The notes beneath the pieces are model-generated. The model was not told the DNA's origin, ran no database searches, and saw only the letters and a list, made by a program, of their open reading frames with translations. Both the position numbers and the translations under genes were made by a program. From positions 19,798,159 through 19,862,158 of the forward strand of contig OX393580.1 in the NCBI GenBank assembly GCA_947652605.1: a stretch of 64,000 bases of DNA, read 5' to 3'. The stretch comes from Elmis aenea (lineage: Eukaryota; Arthropoda; Insecta; Coleoptera; Elmidae). Below are positions 1 through 11,979 of the stretch, piece after piece. The number at the start of each line of letters is the position of its first letter. Position 1 is the stretch's first letter.

Positions 1-1177
1 GAAGTAGTGGATCCGAACCTAATGATGAACAGGTTATGCTTTAAGACCCTTTCAAAAATCTAACAAGATTTAAAGTCATTAAAAAAATTCAGACGTTAAG
101 ATTTAGCGCAAACCGATATAAATCTAATCATAGTATTCTGCGTTTAAAATTTTAATTGAAACAGAACGGTATCAAATAAAAATGATAAACAATCTTTTTA
201 CGGTAGTGTAATTTATACCACTTTGACTTGTTATAATATTATGTCCAGCACAAAATTAAATAATAATAAATAAAATATCAACAAATATAGTTCACCATAA
301 AGCTTCACCCACACAAATATTTTGTATATTGAATTACAAAAGTTTTTGAATGGGGAGTACCAATTACAGAACACTATTTGATTTCTTGTACAACAATTAA
401 TATAAATTTTGTAACAGGTACACAGCCATACAACCAAAAATAAATACTGAACATAGTTAAGGGGATATAATTTAATTAATAAAAGAAATGTATACAATAA
501 TGTCAGGATTTAACAACTAATATCTAATAACCTGTGTCGATAACTTTTCGTTCTGCAAGCCACCTATTAAACGAATCTCTCGGTGCATCGATAGCTTCCC
601 TCGAATGGCAAAGTTCTTGATAGCACATCCGCAACTTAGATAACAAACAACACCTAAATGCCTCCACTTCCGGATGAGAATGCATATAACTACAAGGGGG
701 TCTCTCTAAGATAATAACGTTCGTAGACACATCCAAGTCCCAGGGTCCTGCTAACACAAACTTTTTCACTTGTGGTCCACCGATTTCTTCCGATGAACGA
801 CGTTTGGCGACAGGCACTGGACCGTTTGGTAAAGGTATAGGGGTACCAGGAGCAGGACAGAGCGCTAATGGGTCTGTGATGGGGTCGAAATGGGGTTTAA
901 GTACGGGCATTTCCCATAAGCTTTCGCCTGTTAATTTATTCCAAAAGTACGGTCTATTCTCTCGTTTAGACCAAAATTTTCGCCAACCTTGTTGCGTGAG
1001 CTCGAAGGGCATGTCGAACTCTGGAAATGTGTTCGGTGTTATGGGGGCCCCTTGTGGTGTTGTTGGCATCGGCATATTGATATGTGGGGGAGGAACGGGA
1101 CTCAAGTTCACAGCATCTGGGGGAGGAGGCCATACTGGAAGCTCTGCAGGTACTTTTATATCTGTTTCCTCATTCAT
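1..1177 (-). CDS. Pcif1: PCIF1 (CAPAM), mRNA cap adenosine N6-methyltransferase, N-terminal part, cut by the left edge
   Basis: PCIF1 binds the phosphorylated RNA polymerase II C-terminal domain through a WW domain and, in vertebrates, N6-methylates a 2'-O-methyladenosine at the mRNA cap. Exon 1 is 1177 down to 532 (215 codons plus one base). The next exon starts at 18 and leaves the window. The proline-rich N-terminus is followed by a WW domain at about residues 59-91 (W65, Y77, F78, W88, P91), then a basic KRR patch and a conserved region ending ERKVIDT. An apparent stop just after this lies in the intron. Splicing at ACAG|GTTATT to TTAG|GTTCGG continues as GSDPLL, which matches the family. 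The catalytic domain lies outside the window, so activity cannot be judged. Family call is secure; the weak donor is the least certain point. Confidence 0.9.
19..531 (-). other. Pcif1 intron 1
   Basis: AT-rich intron between the two visible Pcif1 exons, with donor GTTATT at 531 and acceptor TTAG at 19-22, both read on the minus strand. An 88-codon open frame inside it (231-497) has low-complexity composition and no recognisable motif. I see nothing else. Confidence 0.7.
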
Positions 1178-1581
1178 TGTTTATATGGGCTAAAAAAGTT
1201 GTTGCTGTTTATAGTATTTTTTCCTCGTTCTACATTAACAGCTTGTAGAAAGTGTGTGAATGTTGTTTCTTGTTGCATAGCACTAAGTTTTAAGTCGAAT
1301 CAAACAATTTTTCACTTTTTTTACGTAATTAATAACAATTCATTCATTAAATACGCAGAAAAATTACGTACACCTCCACCTAGACGCCATTTGCTGACTG
1401 AAAAAAAAATCACAACTTAAAAGATACACTAACGCCACGCTACTTCATAAGTAGTGAGTAATTTTGGAAGTAAAACAAACATAACCAAACATTTACAATC
1501 TGTCATCATTGCCTCACAGTATCTAATTTACTTATTAAATTTGTCTTAAACAAACACAACAGGAAACATATTTTTGTGAAT
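1178..1581. promoter_or_regulatory. Divergent intergenic region of Pcif1 and Elp3
   Basis: The two start codons face away from each other across about 400 bp, so this segment must hold both promoters and both 5' UTRs. No TATA box or other motif could be assigned with confidence. The role is inferred from gene layout only. Confidence 0.5.
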
Positions 1582-3885
1582 ATGGGGAAGAAAAAAAATG
1601 GTGCATATTATTGTTGCAAATATTGTAAGCCTAATTAACTGTTAAACATTTTAGAATATGAACACTTAACTGTGGAAGAGAGAAAAGTCATAACTATAGC
1701 AGAAATCGTACAATTTCTTATTAAAGCACATGAACAGAGGCAAGATGTGAACCTTAACTCCTTAAAAACTCGTATTTCTTCTAAATATGGCTTGTCGACG
1801 TCTCCCAGACTAGTGGATATTATCGCTGCAGTGCCTATAGACTACAAAAAGGTGTTAGTTCCAAAATTGTTAGCCAAGCCAATTCGAACAGCAAGTGGAG
1901 TACGTTTTTAACATCACTAAGAACTCTGTTTGTGTACGTAATGTTCTGCATGTTTTACAGATAGCTGTCGTGGCTGTAATGTGCAAACCTCACAGATGTC
2001 CCCATATTAACATGACTGGAAATATCTGCGTGTATTGTCCAGGGGGCCCAGATTCTGACTTTGAATACTCCACGCAAAGCTACACGGGATATGAACCCAC
2101 TTCAATGCGAGCAATCAGAGCTAGATACGACCCGTATATACAAACAAGACATCGAGTCGATCAGGTCAGTAGCAATTTATAACGCATTCGAAATTATTTT
2201 ATATCACGAGCAATTTCAGTTAAAACAGTTGGGTCATAACGTGGACAAAGTCGAGTTCATCGTTATGGGTGGAACTTTCATGAGTCTTTCTGAAGAGTAC
2301 CGGGATTATTTTATAAGGAATCTTCATGATGCACTTTCTGGACATAAAAGTAGTTCCGTAGAAGAGGCTGTTAAATATTCCGAAAGATCGAATGTGAAGT
2401 GTATTGGAATTACGATAGAGACTAGGCCTGATTATTGCTTACAAAGACACTTGTCTGATATGCTGAAGTATGGATGTACGAGATTAGAAATCGGTAAATA
2501 TTTGATGAGCAAGTGTCTTTATAGTGATACTATTTTTGCTAATTTGTTTTCAGGTGTACAATCCGTGTACGAAGATGTTGCTAGAGATACGAATCGGGGC
2601 CATACTGTAAAAGCTGTTTGTGAGACATTCCAGTTATCTAAAGATGCTGGCTATAAAATCGTAGCACATATGATGCCCGATTTACCAAATGTGGACCTTG
2701 AAAGAGACATCGAACAGTTCATTGTAAGTTTATTTTTAATCCCAGCTTTGATTTAGCTCAGTCTTGCAGGCTTTTGCTTATTTATTCAATTATGCATTTT
2801 TGCAATCAACTTGTTGGTCGATTCATCTTAAAACAAGTTTTATAAAAAAGTTTTAAGCTATTTTTGTTTTAGGAATTTTTCGAAAACCCAGACTTTAGAG
2901 CAGACGGATTGAAAATTTATCCCACATTAGTCATTCGTGGCACAGGCCTCTACGAGCTCTGGAAAACAGGCCGTTACAAAAGTTACCCACCATCGGTGCT
3001 AATCGACCTCATCGCAAATATTCTCGCACTTGTGCCCCCATGGACGAGAGTATATCGCGTGCAGAGAGACATTCCGATGCCGTTGGTCAGGTTAGTGCTT
3101 GATTGCTTTTAAAATGGACGTAATAAAATTTACTTTGTAGTTCTGGCGTCGAACACGGTAATTTACGAGAGCTTGCCTTGGCTCGAATGAAAGATCTTGG
3201 TTTGAAATGTAAAGACGTACGGACACGAGAAGTTGGAATTACGGAGATACATCAAAAAGTACGACCATCAGATGTCGAATATTGTCGAAGGGATTACGTC
3301 GCGAACGGGGGTTGGGAGTCGTTTTTAAGTTACGAGGATCCCCAAAAAGATATTCTCGTAGGGCTTTTAAGGTAATAGAACCCGATTATGTTTAATGTTC
3401 ACAGTCGGCATAATTTTATACTTTGTTTTAGGTTGCGGAAATGTAATCCAGCGACCACATACCGACCGGAGTTGAAAGGACCCTGCTCAATAGTCCGTGA
3501 ACTCCACGTATACGGCAGTGTTGTTCCGGTTAATGATCGTGATCACTCGAAATTCCAACATCAAGGTTACGGGATGCTTCTGATGGAGCAGGCTGAAAGA
3601 ATCGCTATTTTGGAACACAAATCCGAAAGGATGGCCGTCATATCAGGTGTCGGGACTAGAAATTACTACAGGAAACTCGGCTACGAACTCGAGGGGTCAT
3701 ACATGGTCAAGAGTTTGATGAAAGGGGAATGCAAGAGTGCCATGTACATTTACGACAAGCGGGATAAGGATTCGGGGCCCAACCCTGCGCACAGGAATAT
3801 TGCTGTGAATAGAAGCTGGTTGCCAAAAAGTGATAAAGAGTTTATGGAGGAATATAAACGGACAGTTAGTGTAAGATCAAAATAA
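1582..3885 (+). CDS. Elp3: Elongator complex protein 3 (radical SAM / acetyltransferase tRNA-modifying enzyme)
   Basis: Elp3 is the catalytic subunit of Elongator, which starts 5-carboxymethyl modification of wobble uridines in tRNA. The exons are 1582-1600, 1655-1899, 1961-2164, 2220-2493, 2554-2723, 2873-3090, 3141-3371 and 3432-3885, all with GT-AG introns and matching phases, giving about 604 residues. The radical-SAM cluster motif CX9CX2C is intact at C101, C111 and C114. The acetyl-CoA motif QHQGYG is at about 496-501, followed by the conserved YYRKLGYE. Identity to animal Elp3 is high throughout. The 19-base first exon, with weak donor GTGCAT, is the least certain part; the downstream donor GTAAGC would put a stop at the junction. 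The protein runs about 54 residues past the usual family end. An AATAAA follows the stop closely. Confidence 0.95.
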
Positions 3886-3899
3886 CAGAAAAGCTGCAA

Positions 3900-3905
3900 A
3901 ATAAA
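3900..3905 (+). terminator. Elp3 polyadenylation signal
   Basis: AATAAA lies 15 bp after the Elp3 stop codon and just before the palindromic element that follows. Cleavage would therefore fall at or inside the transposon end. Confidence 0.5.
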
Positions 3906-3912
3906 AATCTTT

Positions 3913-5350
3913 TCAATTGGGACCGTGCATTAGAAATATCTGAAGAACGAAAAAAGGTAATGATCTGAAATTTCGGTTATGACCATAATGGCATCTGATC
4001 TGTTTATTGAAAATATTTTCAAGATGGCCGACACATCCGGAAACACCGGAAGTTGACGTCTACTTTCTTATTTTAAATACAATGGTCTATTTTTTATTGC
4101 ATTTTTGGATTAAACATGTTATTTTAGAGGGACTTTTAATAGCATTCCTTATACCTAAATGCAGTCACGTTTTAGATTTTTGGACTTTTTTGATTTTCAT
4201 TGTGATGCTTAATTATTATCTACCGCCGCCATTTTTGAAGCGAAAACGCTCAAATTGAGACTGCATAGAAGAAACCTTGGAGTTAATACTGGAATATTTG
4301 CAATTGATGCATTACTTAAAGGGTGTCCAAAATTTAATTTTGTTTTAATGCAACTTTAGTCAACTAAAACTCGTTTTTTTTTTCAAATACAATGCCCAAT
4401 TTAAAAAAAAAAATCTAATGCAAAATTAAATTTTGCATCAATCTGTATTAGCGTTTCCTATACTTATCTGCAATAATTTTCGAGTTATTAAGAATTTTTG
4501 ATAAAGTTAAAAGAAAAATGTAACATTTTTAAATAGTAAACCTTGGAAATGACAACAAATGCCAATATTAATAACTGTCCACCACTTTTACTGCGTTTGT
4601 CTGTAGCGTTCATGAAAATGGAAAATCAAGAGTATTCAAACACGACGGATACTTTAAGCTTATTTTATATTCATGGAGAATGTCACAAGATTATTAAAAG
4701 AACTTGCCGGGTGTTCAATGAGTATTTAAAAATGTTACATATTTCTCTAAACTTTATCAAAAATTCTTAATAACTCGAAAATTATTGCAGATAAGTATAG
4801 GAAACGCTAATACAGATTGATGCAAAATTTAATTTTGAATTAGAATTTTAAAAAAAATTGAGTATTGTATTTGAAAAAAAACGAGTTTTAGTTGACTAAA
4901 GTTGCATTAAAACAAAATTAAATTTTGGACACCCTTTAAGTAATGCATCAATTGCAAAAATTCCAGTATGAACTCCAAGGTTTTTTCTATGCATAGTCTC
5001 AATTTGAGCGTTTTCGCTTCAAAAATGGTGGCGGTAGATAATACTAAGTTTCACAATGAAAATCAAAAAAATTTCAAAAAAGTCCAAAAATCTAAAAAAC
5101 CACTTCACTTATAGGAAATGCTATCTTAAGTCCCTCTAAAATGTGTTAAATCCAAATTCGCAATAAAAAATAGACCATTGTATTTAAAATAAGAAAGTAG
5201 ATGTCAACTTCCGGTGTTTCTGGAAGTGTCGCCATCTTGAAAATATTTTCATTAAACAGATCATATGCAATTATAGTCGTAACCAAAATTTCAGATCATT
5301 ACCCTTTTCCGCTCTTCATTTCTAATGCACGGTCTCAATCAATCACCCTG
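3913..5350. mobile_element. Long palindromic (foldback) DNA element, family A, CAGGGTG-type
   Basis: Two arms of about 0.7 kb are inverted copies of each other, centred near 4.63 kb. The right end has the terminal CACCCTG followed by TATA. The matching left terminus is degraded and starts at about ATTGGGACCGTGCATT. The arms differ by scattered substitutions and small indels, so they are not freshly duplicated. No transposase is visible. Two small open frames inside (4007-4258, 4543-4770) are not protein-like. It fills the space between Elp3 and the kinase gene. TA flanks and CAGGGTG ends suggest a non-autonomous Tc1/mariner-superfamily element. Confidence 0.85.
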
Positions 5351-5582
5351 TATATTAAGATGCCTTTAAATTAACAATTAATTCAACTTTCTGTCTATCT
5401 GTTTGCGATCTTAAACAATAAATTAAATTACTGTAATTTTTTTTCTATGAATAATAAAAACTTTGTTGAAATAAAATTACCTTTAATATCAAGTTACCAT
5501 CACGATTTAAATGATCTTAAAGCAATTGTTTTTTTTAAACAGACTTACTTCAAAATTGTTGAAAAACATCAGCAAATTAATA

Positions 5583-7103
<1,521 letters not shown>

Positions 7104-7203
7104 GTGTTACTTTTGAAGTAAGTTAATCAAAAAACTTTAAAGCGTAGCTTTAATTCCTCTGTAGAATAAGTGCAACACACATTGTTCAAAAATGTATATT
7201 ATA

Positions 7204-7209
7204 AATAAA
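7204..7209 (+). terminator. Kinase gene polyadenylation signal
   Basis: AATAAA about 100 bp after the kinase stop codon. It is the first well-placed signal on this strand. Confidence 0.5.
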
Positions 7210-8079
7210 GTTTACAAAAAATTCGATGTTCGAAAAACATTTGATTCAATAAGGAGCCGAAAAATTAACATGTTTCCTAAAAACAAGCAAAGAATATTTA
7301 ACACTACAAATATTAAAACAATGCTTTGAAAAATCACGTTTATTTTGCAAACTTCTTAAAAATAGTACATAAGGGTGGGCTTAAAAAAACCGTGACATTT
7401 TCGGCTACTCGATTATACAAAACAAGTTTAAAAATATGTACAATCTTGGGATTAAACTACTTTCTTATACTTCTAGTTGAAGTTACATAGACTTGTGACA
7501 TGTAACAAATTTGAATATATGAGCACAACAGTATACAACTTTATTATAAACAATTTTAATGCTGCCGAGTCTTTTAAATTACGTTTAGTTTAAAAAATAT
7601 TTTTGATAATTCATTAATATTAATTATCTGCCAGTTTAAGTTGAAGAATTAATACATAAACCAAACTGAAAAACAATTTAATTAATATAAACCGTCAATA
7701 AGATAAAATTAAAGTTAAGAAAATGCTAAATTTTGGGCGACTTTCGTACTGAAAATTGAAACATAGATTTGAGCAACAACATATAATACATACTTGTGGC
7801 TGTCATACTAATAAAAAGTAAATTAAAACTTAAATTAAATGCGTTAAATCGTTTTGTTCAATATATACAAAATCTATTAAAACTACTGAAGATTACCACT
7901 TAATTTTAAAAAACCATCTTTAAACAATTTTTATAAACCAGCTATCATTTGTTTTTGCAAACAATAAACAACTTATTCATTACCATGAATGTAACTGTTC
8001 ATGTAAAGGAGATTCTTATCAAGTAATTTATTAAAAACAATATTCGACGCATTAATACCAACGATAAGACTTTAATTAA
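7210..8079. other. Convergent 3' region between the kinase and SS18 genes
   Basis: AT-rich sequence between two genes that end towards each other. It should contain the SS18-like 3' UTR, with TTTATT (AATAAA on the minus strand) near 8027. I see no open frame, inverted repeat or transposon end here. Confidence 0.5.
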
Positions 8080-9269
8080 TTAAGGATTTGGCTGGGGTGG
8101 ATAATTATATCCATATTGCCCCTGTGGTGGGGGAGCTTGTGCTGCCGGAGGTCTAGGATATTGATACCCCTGGGGCTGTCCAGCATATTGTGGTTGTGGC
8201 GGGTATCCAGGTTGTGGGGGATAGGCATAATTAGCAGGAGGAGGTGCGGGAGGATAACCTTGATTCTGGGGTGTATAACCAGCATTGGGGTTGGAAGGTT
8301 GAGAGTTAGGAGGGTATGGTGGTTGGTAAGGCTGACTAACAGCAGGGGGTGTAGACGTTACTGCAGGGCTTGGCGTGTTGTTAGGTGGAGCGGAAAATGG
8401 AGGTGATTGAGCATTAGTTGGGCCGTAATTTGTAGGGCCTGGACTAGGCTGATTGGCATAAGCTGGGGCTCCTTGGGGTTGATTAGCAGAAGGAGGAGGG
8501 TAGCCCTGTTGAGGAGGATAAGCTTGTTGTGGCGGGTAGTTTTGTGGCGGATTTGCGTTTGGATATGGGGCAGCATTAGGGGGTCCGACATAATTCGCTG
8601 GTTGGTTGTGTGGTGGAGCACCTGGAGGGGGATACGGACTTGGTTGTGGAGGAGCCCCACTAGGCGGCGGTGTCCCATAACCCGGCTGAGAATAGTTGTT
8701 GTGGCTTGTCGTTGATGGTGGTTGACCGTAATTGCTTTGTGTGTTCGCTGGATATCCAGGGGGTTGGTTAGGAGGGTACTGACCTTGTTGAGGATAAGCA
8801 CCAGCTTGTGGGGGGTATTGGGTAGGATATTGACCTTGTTGATAGCCTCTTTGTGGATATGGTTGAGGGGCCGCTGGAGGTCGTTGTGGTCCAGGAGGTT
8901 GCCTATAACCAGGCTGTTGTTGATGGTTATAATTATTCATGTGCTGTTGTTCTGCATTTGGAGGTTGTCCTGTTGGGGGTGTTGAGCCTGGTGGTGGCTG
9001 AAACAACCCTCATGCAGTAACCACAACAAAAAGAAATAAACTAAACTTACCGGAAGCAATGAGTGCACGTTCTGTGAAGCATCCGCTATGCTTGCTAAGT
9101 ACACTAAGTTCCTGTGCAACAATTGCTGGTACTGCATACACTCTTGGGCTTTTCCTTTACTTTGAAACTCTTGAATAGTTTGAATTAAGTGCCCATTTTC
9201 ATCCAGCATCTTTTGTATTTGGGTCGAATTTGGTGGAGGTCTACTGCCTCTTGCGAACGTAAGAGCCAT
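8080..9269 (-). CDS. Ss18: SS18/SS18L1-like SWI/SNF (BAF) subunit
   Basis: SS18 proteins are subunits of BAF chromatin remodellers and act as nuclear coactivators. The two exons are 9269-9051 and 8997-8080, joined in phase 0 at GTAAGT and TTTCAG, giving 378 residues. The first exon holds the SNH domain (about residues 10-73), with hallmarks IQKMLDENGHLIQ, ECMQYQQLLHRNLVYLA and IADASQN. The second exon is almost entirely Pro, Gln, Tyr and Gly, the QPGY-type low-complexity domain, with many YPPQ repeats. I chose the ATG at 9269 (MALTF) over one five codons upstream because the family starts close to the SNH domain. The intron between the exons is only 53 bp. Large open frames on the plus strand across this gene are mirror artefacts of the GC-rich repeat codons. 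Confidence 0.92.
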
Positions 9270-9687
9270 TATACACACTTGCAAAGTGTAGTCATAAAAG
9301 AACTTATTAGGCAGATAACTGTGACTTCATAATAACTGTATAATTTACATTAAAAAACGCTGAAAAGCAAATACTGCTAAGTGCTATAACTAACCGCTAT
9401 ATTTTTCACTGTACTGTTGGTACAGCAGCAGCTGTACTGGGAATGTCAATATCCATACATTCCATTTTTACAAAATGTAAAAAATGTGTTCTAGCTCCAT
9501 TTTTTCCAAATTATTTAAATAATTTCATTAAAAAGTAAGCAGAAATACACTTGTATTCCAAGCCTAAATTTAATACAGCAATAGCAAAGATTTTGGACGA
9601 CACTGTTATGGAAAATGACAGAACCATAATAACGTTTTAAGGTTAAATGTGTGTCATTTACGATTTATTTACAAATTGATTATAAAT
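9270..9687. promoter_or_regulatory. Divergent intergenic region of SS18-like and Utp23
   Basis: The start codons of the two genes are about 420 bp apart on opposite strands, so both promoters must lie here. No specific element could be assigned. Confidence 0.45.
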
Positions 9688-10541
9688 ATGAAAATTAAAA
9701 GATATAAAAAGGTTCACAAGCACCTGCATTTTTATATAAATAATTTTGGCTTTAGACAACCCTACCAGATTTTAATTGATGGAACTTTCTGTTTCGCTGC
9801 ACTGAACGTAAGTTAACTACGGATTTATTTTCGTTAACTGCTGAATATCTAGTAAAGTAACTGAATTAAACAAATACGTCTTATTTTTTATGGTTTTTAC
9901 AGAATAAAATTAATATAGAAGACAATATTCCAAGATACCTACAGACGGAATTGAAATTTCTAACGACACCATGTGTAATTATAGAAACAGAACAATTGGG
10001 ACCAAAAGTAGCTGGTGCACTGTTTATTGTAAAAAAGTTTCCACTTCATCAGTGTGGACATGGAAAAAAACCTCTTTCGGGAGCTCATTGCCTGAAATCA
10101 ATGATTGGAAAAACGAATGAGAATCATTATATCATCGCCACTCAAGATCGTGACCTACAAACCAGATTCCGCAACATACCTGGAGTCCCTTTGTTATATT
10201 TACATCAGAAAACTCCAGTTCTTGAACAACCTTCGGAGGAATCCGTTAAAGTAGCAAACGAAAATATGCACAAAATATTTGGCTTACAAGAAACTCAAAA
10301 ATCGACAATTAAGAATTTGAAGGAGAAAACGGGTATTGTAGAAGCAATAGACAAGCCGAAGAAGAAAAAAAAAATACGAGGACCAAATCCTTTATCTTGT
10401 AAAAAGAAGAAAAAGAAACCTAATGCTGTTGGGGGTGTTACCAAGAATATTGTAAATGCACAAAAATATATAAAAAGGAAAAGAATCAGAATACCTAAAC
10501 ATGTTAAAGAAGAATTGTTTAAAAATGTACCAAATAAATAA
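9688..10541 (+). CDS. Utp23: rRNA-processing protein UTP23 homologue
   Basis: UTP23 is a PIN-fold protein of the small-subunit processome, needed in the nucleolus for 18S rRNA maturation and snR30/U17 release. The exons are 9688-9807 and 9903-10541, phase 0, giving 252 residues. The N-terminus MKIKRYKKVHKHLHFY and the block PYQILIDGTFCFAAL match the family. The zinc-binding Cys/His region follows (LHQCGHGKK, SGAHCLKSM), then HYIIATQDRDLQ and GVPLLYL. The tail is strongly basic and contains the family motif GPNPLSCKKKKK. Length agrees with animal UTP23 (about 250). An AATAAA overlaps the stop region. Confidence 0.93.
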
Positions 10542-11979
10542 ATGAATACAGTTATTGCAGTTTTATTATGGGCCAATACATAGGATTCCTGTTTTTCACA
10601 CAGTGATCTACACAATTTTTTTTCAGTTGTATGATCTATAAATATTTTGATAAGTAGAGCTATCAACAATTAATCTACTGTATACTTATTTATATATAAT
10701 TTAATATTTTATTTACTCATCACTTTCAAGGGTAGTTTTATGGAAAGTTTTACAAATTTTATCTAAGTTTGGGAACATAATTTTCATGACTTAATAAATA
10801 TTGCACAGAAATTAATAAAATTAACAACATGCTGTAACTAACTGTTAACTTCGTGGCAGTCTTTGAGTTGTATTGTCAATAATTACATCTAAATAATAAT
10901 TAACAGAAATATATAAACAAGTAAAAGTGCTATGAACTCTCAGGATATTGTTAACAAAAAATGCTAGGCAAGATAGTGAAGGCTATAAGAACCAATTTTA
11001 AAACTTTGGTTATTTTTTGTTCAGTTTTGAAAGAGGACATTTTTTTAAAATCTTAAGGACAGTTTGAACTTTCATGATGGTAGTTTTGTTAACTTAATTA
11101 TTTATTTACTCAGGGCTGTATTTAAGTATAGGCGTATGAGGCACAACCATGGAGCTTTACTTACAAATGGGTCTAGCTTTTTGGGAGGTCTTACTTTCAA
11201 AAGAACCAAATAAAATGAAACTTTCAAGTAATGTATTTAGTTTTGTAGTAATCAAGATACTTTATATATTTGATCCTATTTTTTTTTCAAACATGCAAAG
11301 GCTTTACATAATATTGCACCTCAAGCCTTCAAAAGGGTAAATACGGTCCTGTATTATCTTATATTTATTTCAGTATTTAAATCTTTTTCTTTTACAATTT
11401 TATAACGAAAGAAACATTTTTTTAAACTGAAGAAGCTACATGAAGCTATGAAACTGGTTGAGAATTGAAGTTAAAGAACAATACAATAAATAAGATACAG
11501 ATTTTGTTAAAGAAACACAAAATTATATAAACAGCACTACATAAACCATTTATCTATTATGGAAATGTTTCTTTTTGTATTTTTCACTACATGCCTTGCC
11601 TTTTTGTTTAGAATTTGTGAGAGATGATGTAGGTACTGAATATTAAATTTTATGAGTTATTTACGCAGTATGAGCACCGATTAGAAAATCTACCTAATAA
11701 ATCAAAATATTATTTATATTTTTTAAAACAAATTTTAAACCATGATTTGGTGTTAAATTTTTGGTTTATACGATAAAAACAAAAAATAAAAACAATCTAT
11801 ACTAATCACATAATACATTTTGATATGTAAATAAGATTTGCACAAATAAATTACATACATTTCTGTATAATACACTATATTAGTAGCTAACTGTAATATA
11901 AATATTATAGATCACATTTAGTATATGTATAAAGCAACGTTTTGGTTTTTTTCTAAACTAAAATCGTAGACAAAAGCCC
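10542..11979. other. Intergenic region between Utp23 and the adaptor gene 3' end
   Basis: AT-rich sequence between convergent genes. It contains the 3' UTRs and one short hAT-type MITE (11111-11351). I see no gene in the rest. Confidence 0.5.
11111..11351. mobile_element. Short hAT-type MITE
   Basis: The left end CAGGGCTGTATTTA and the inverted right end CAGGACCGTATTTA are related TIRs. Both are followed by a GAGGCAC/GAGGTGC segment. The flanks TATTTACT and TATTATCT agree at 6 of 8 positions, as expected for an old hAT duplication. It has no coding capacity. Confidence 0.55.

Noticed and set aside
231..497. 88-codon minus-strand open frame left of Pcif1 exon 1
   Set aside because: It lies in the Pcif1 intron, is low-complexity Tyr/Leu/Phe-rich and has no motif.
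804..1420. Two long plus-strand frames opposite Pcif1 exon 1
   Set aside because: They are mirror frames of the conserved Pcif1 coding sequence, whose WW domain fixes the true strand.
8116..8985. Several plus-strand and alternative minus-strand frames over the SS18-like gene
   Set aside because: Repetitive Pro/Gln/Gly/Tyr codons keep other frames open; only the minus frame with the SNH domain is meaningful.
10295..10669. 124-codon minus frame opposite Utp23
   Set aside because: Its Phe-rich run is the reverse of the Lys-rich Utp23 tail.
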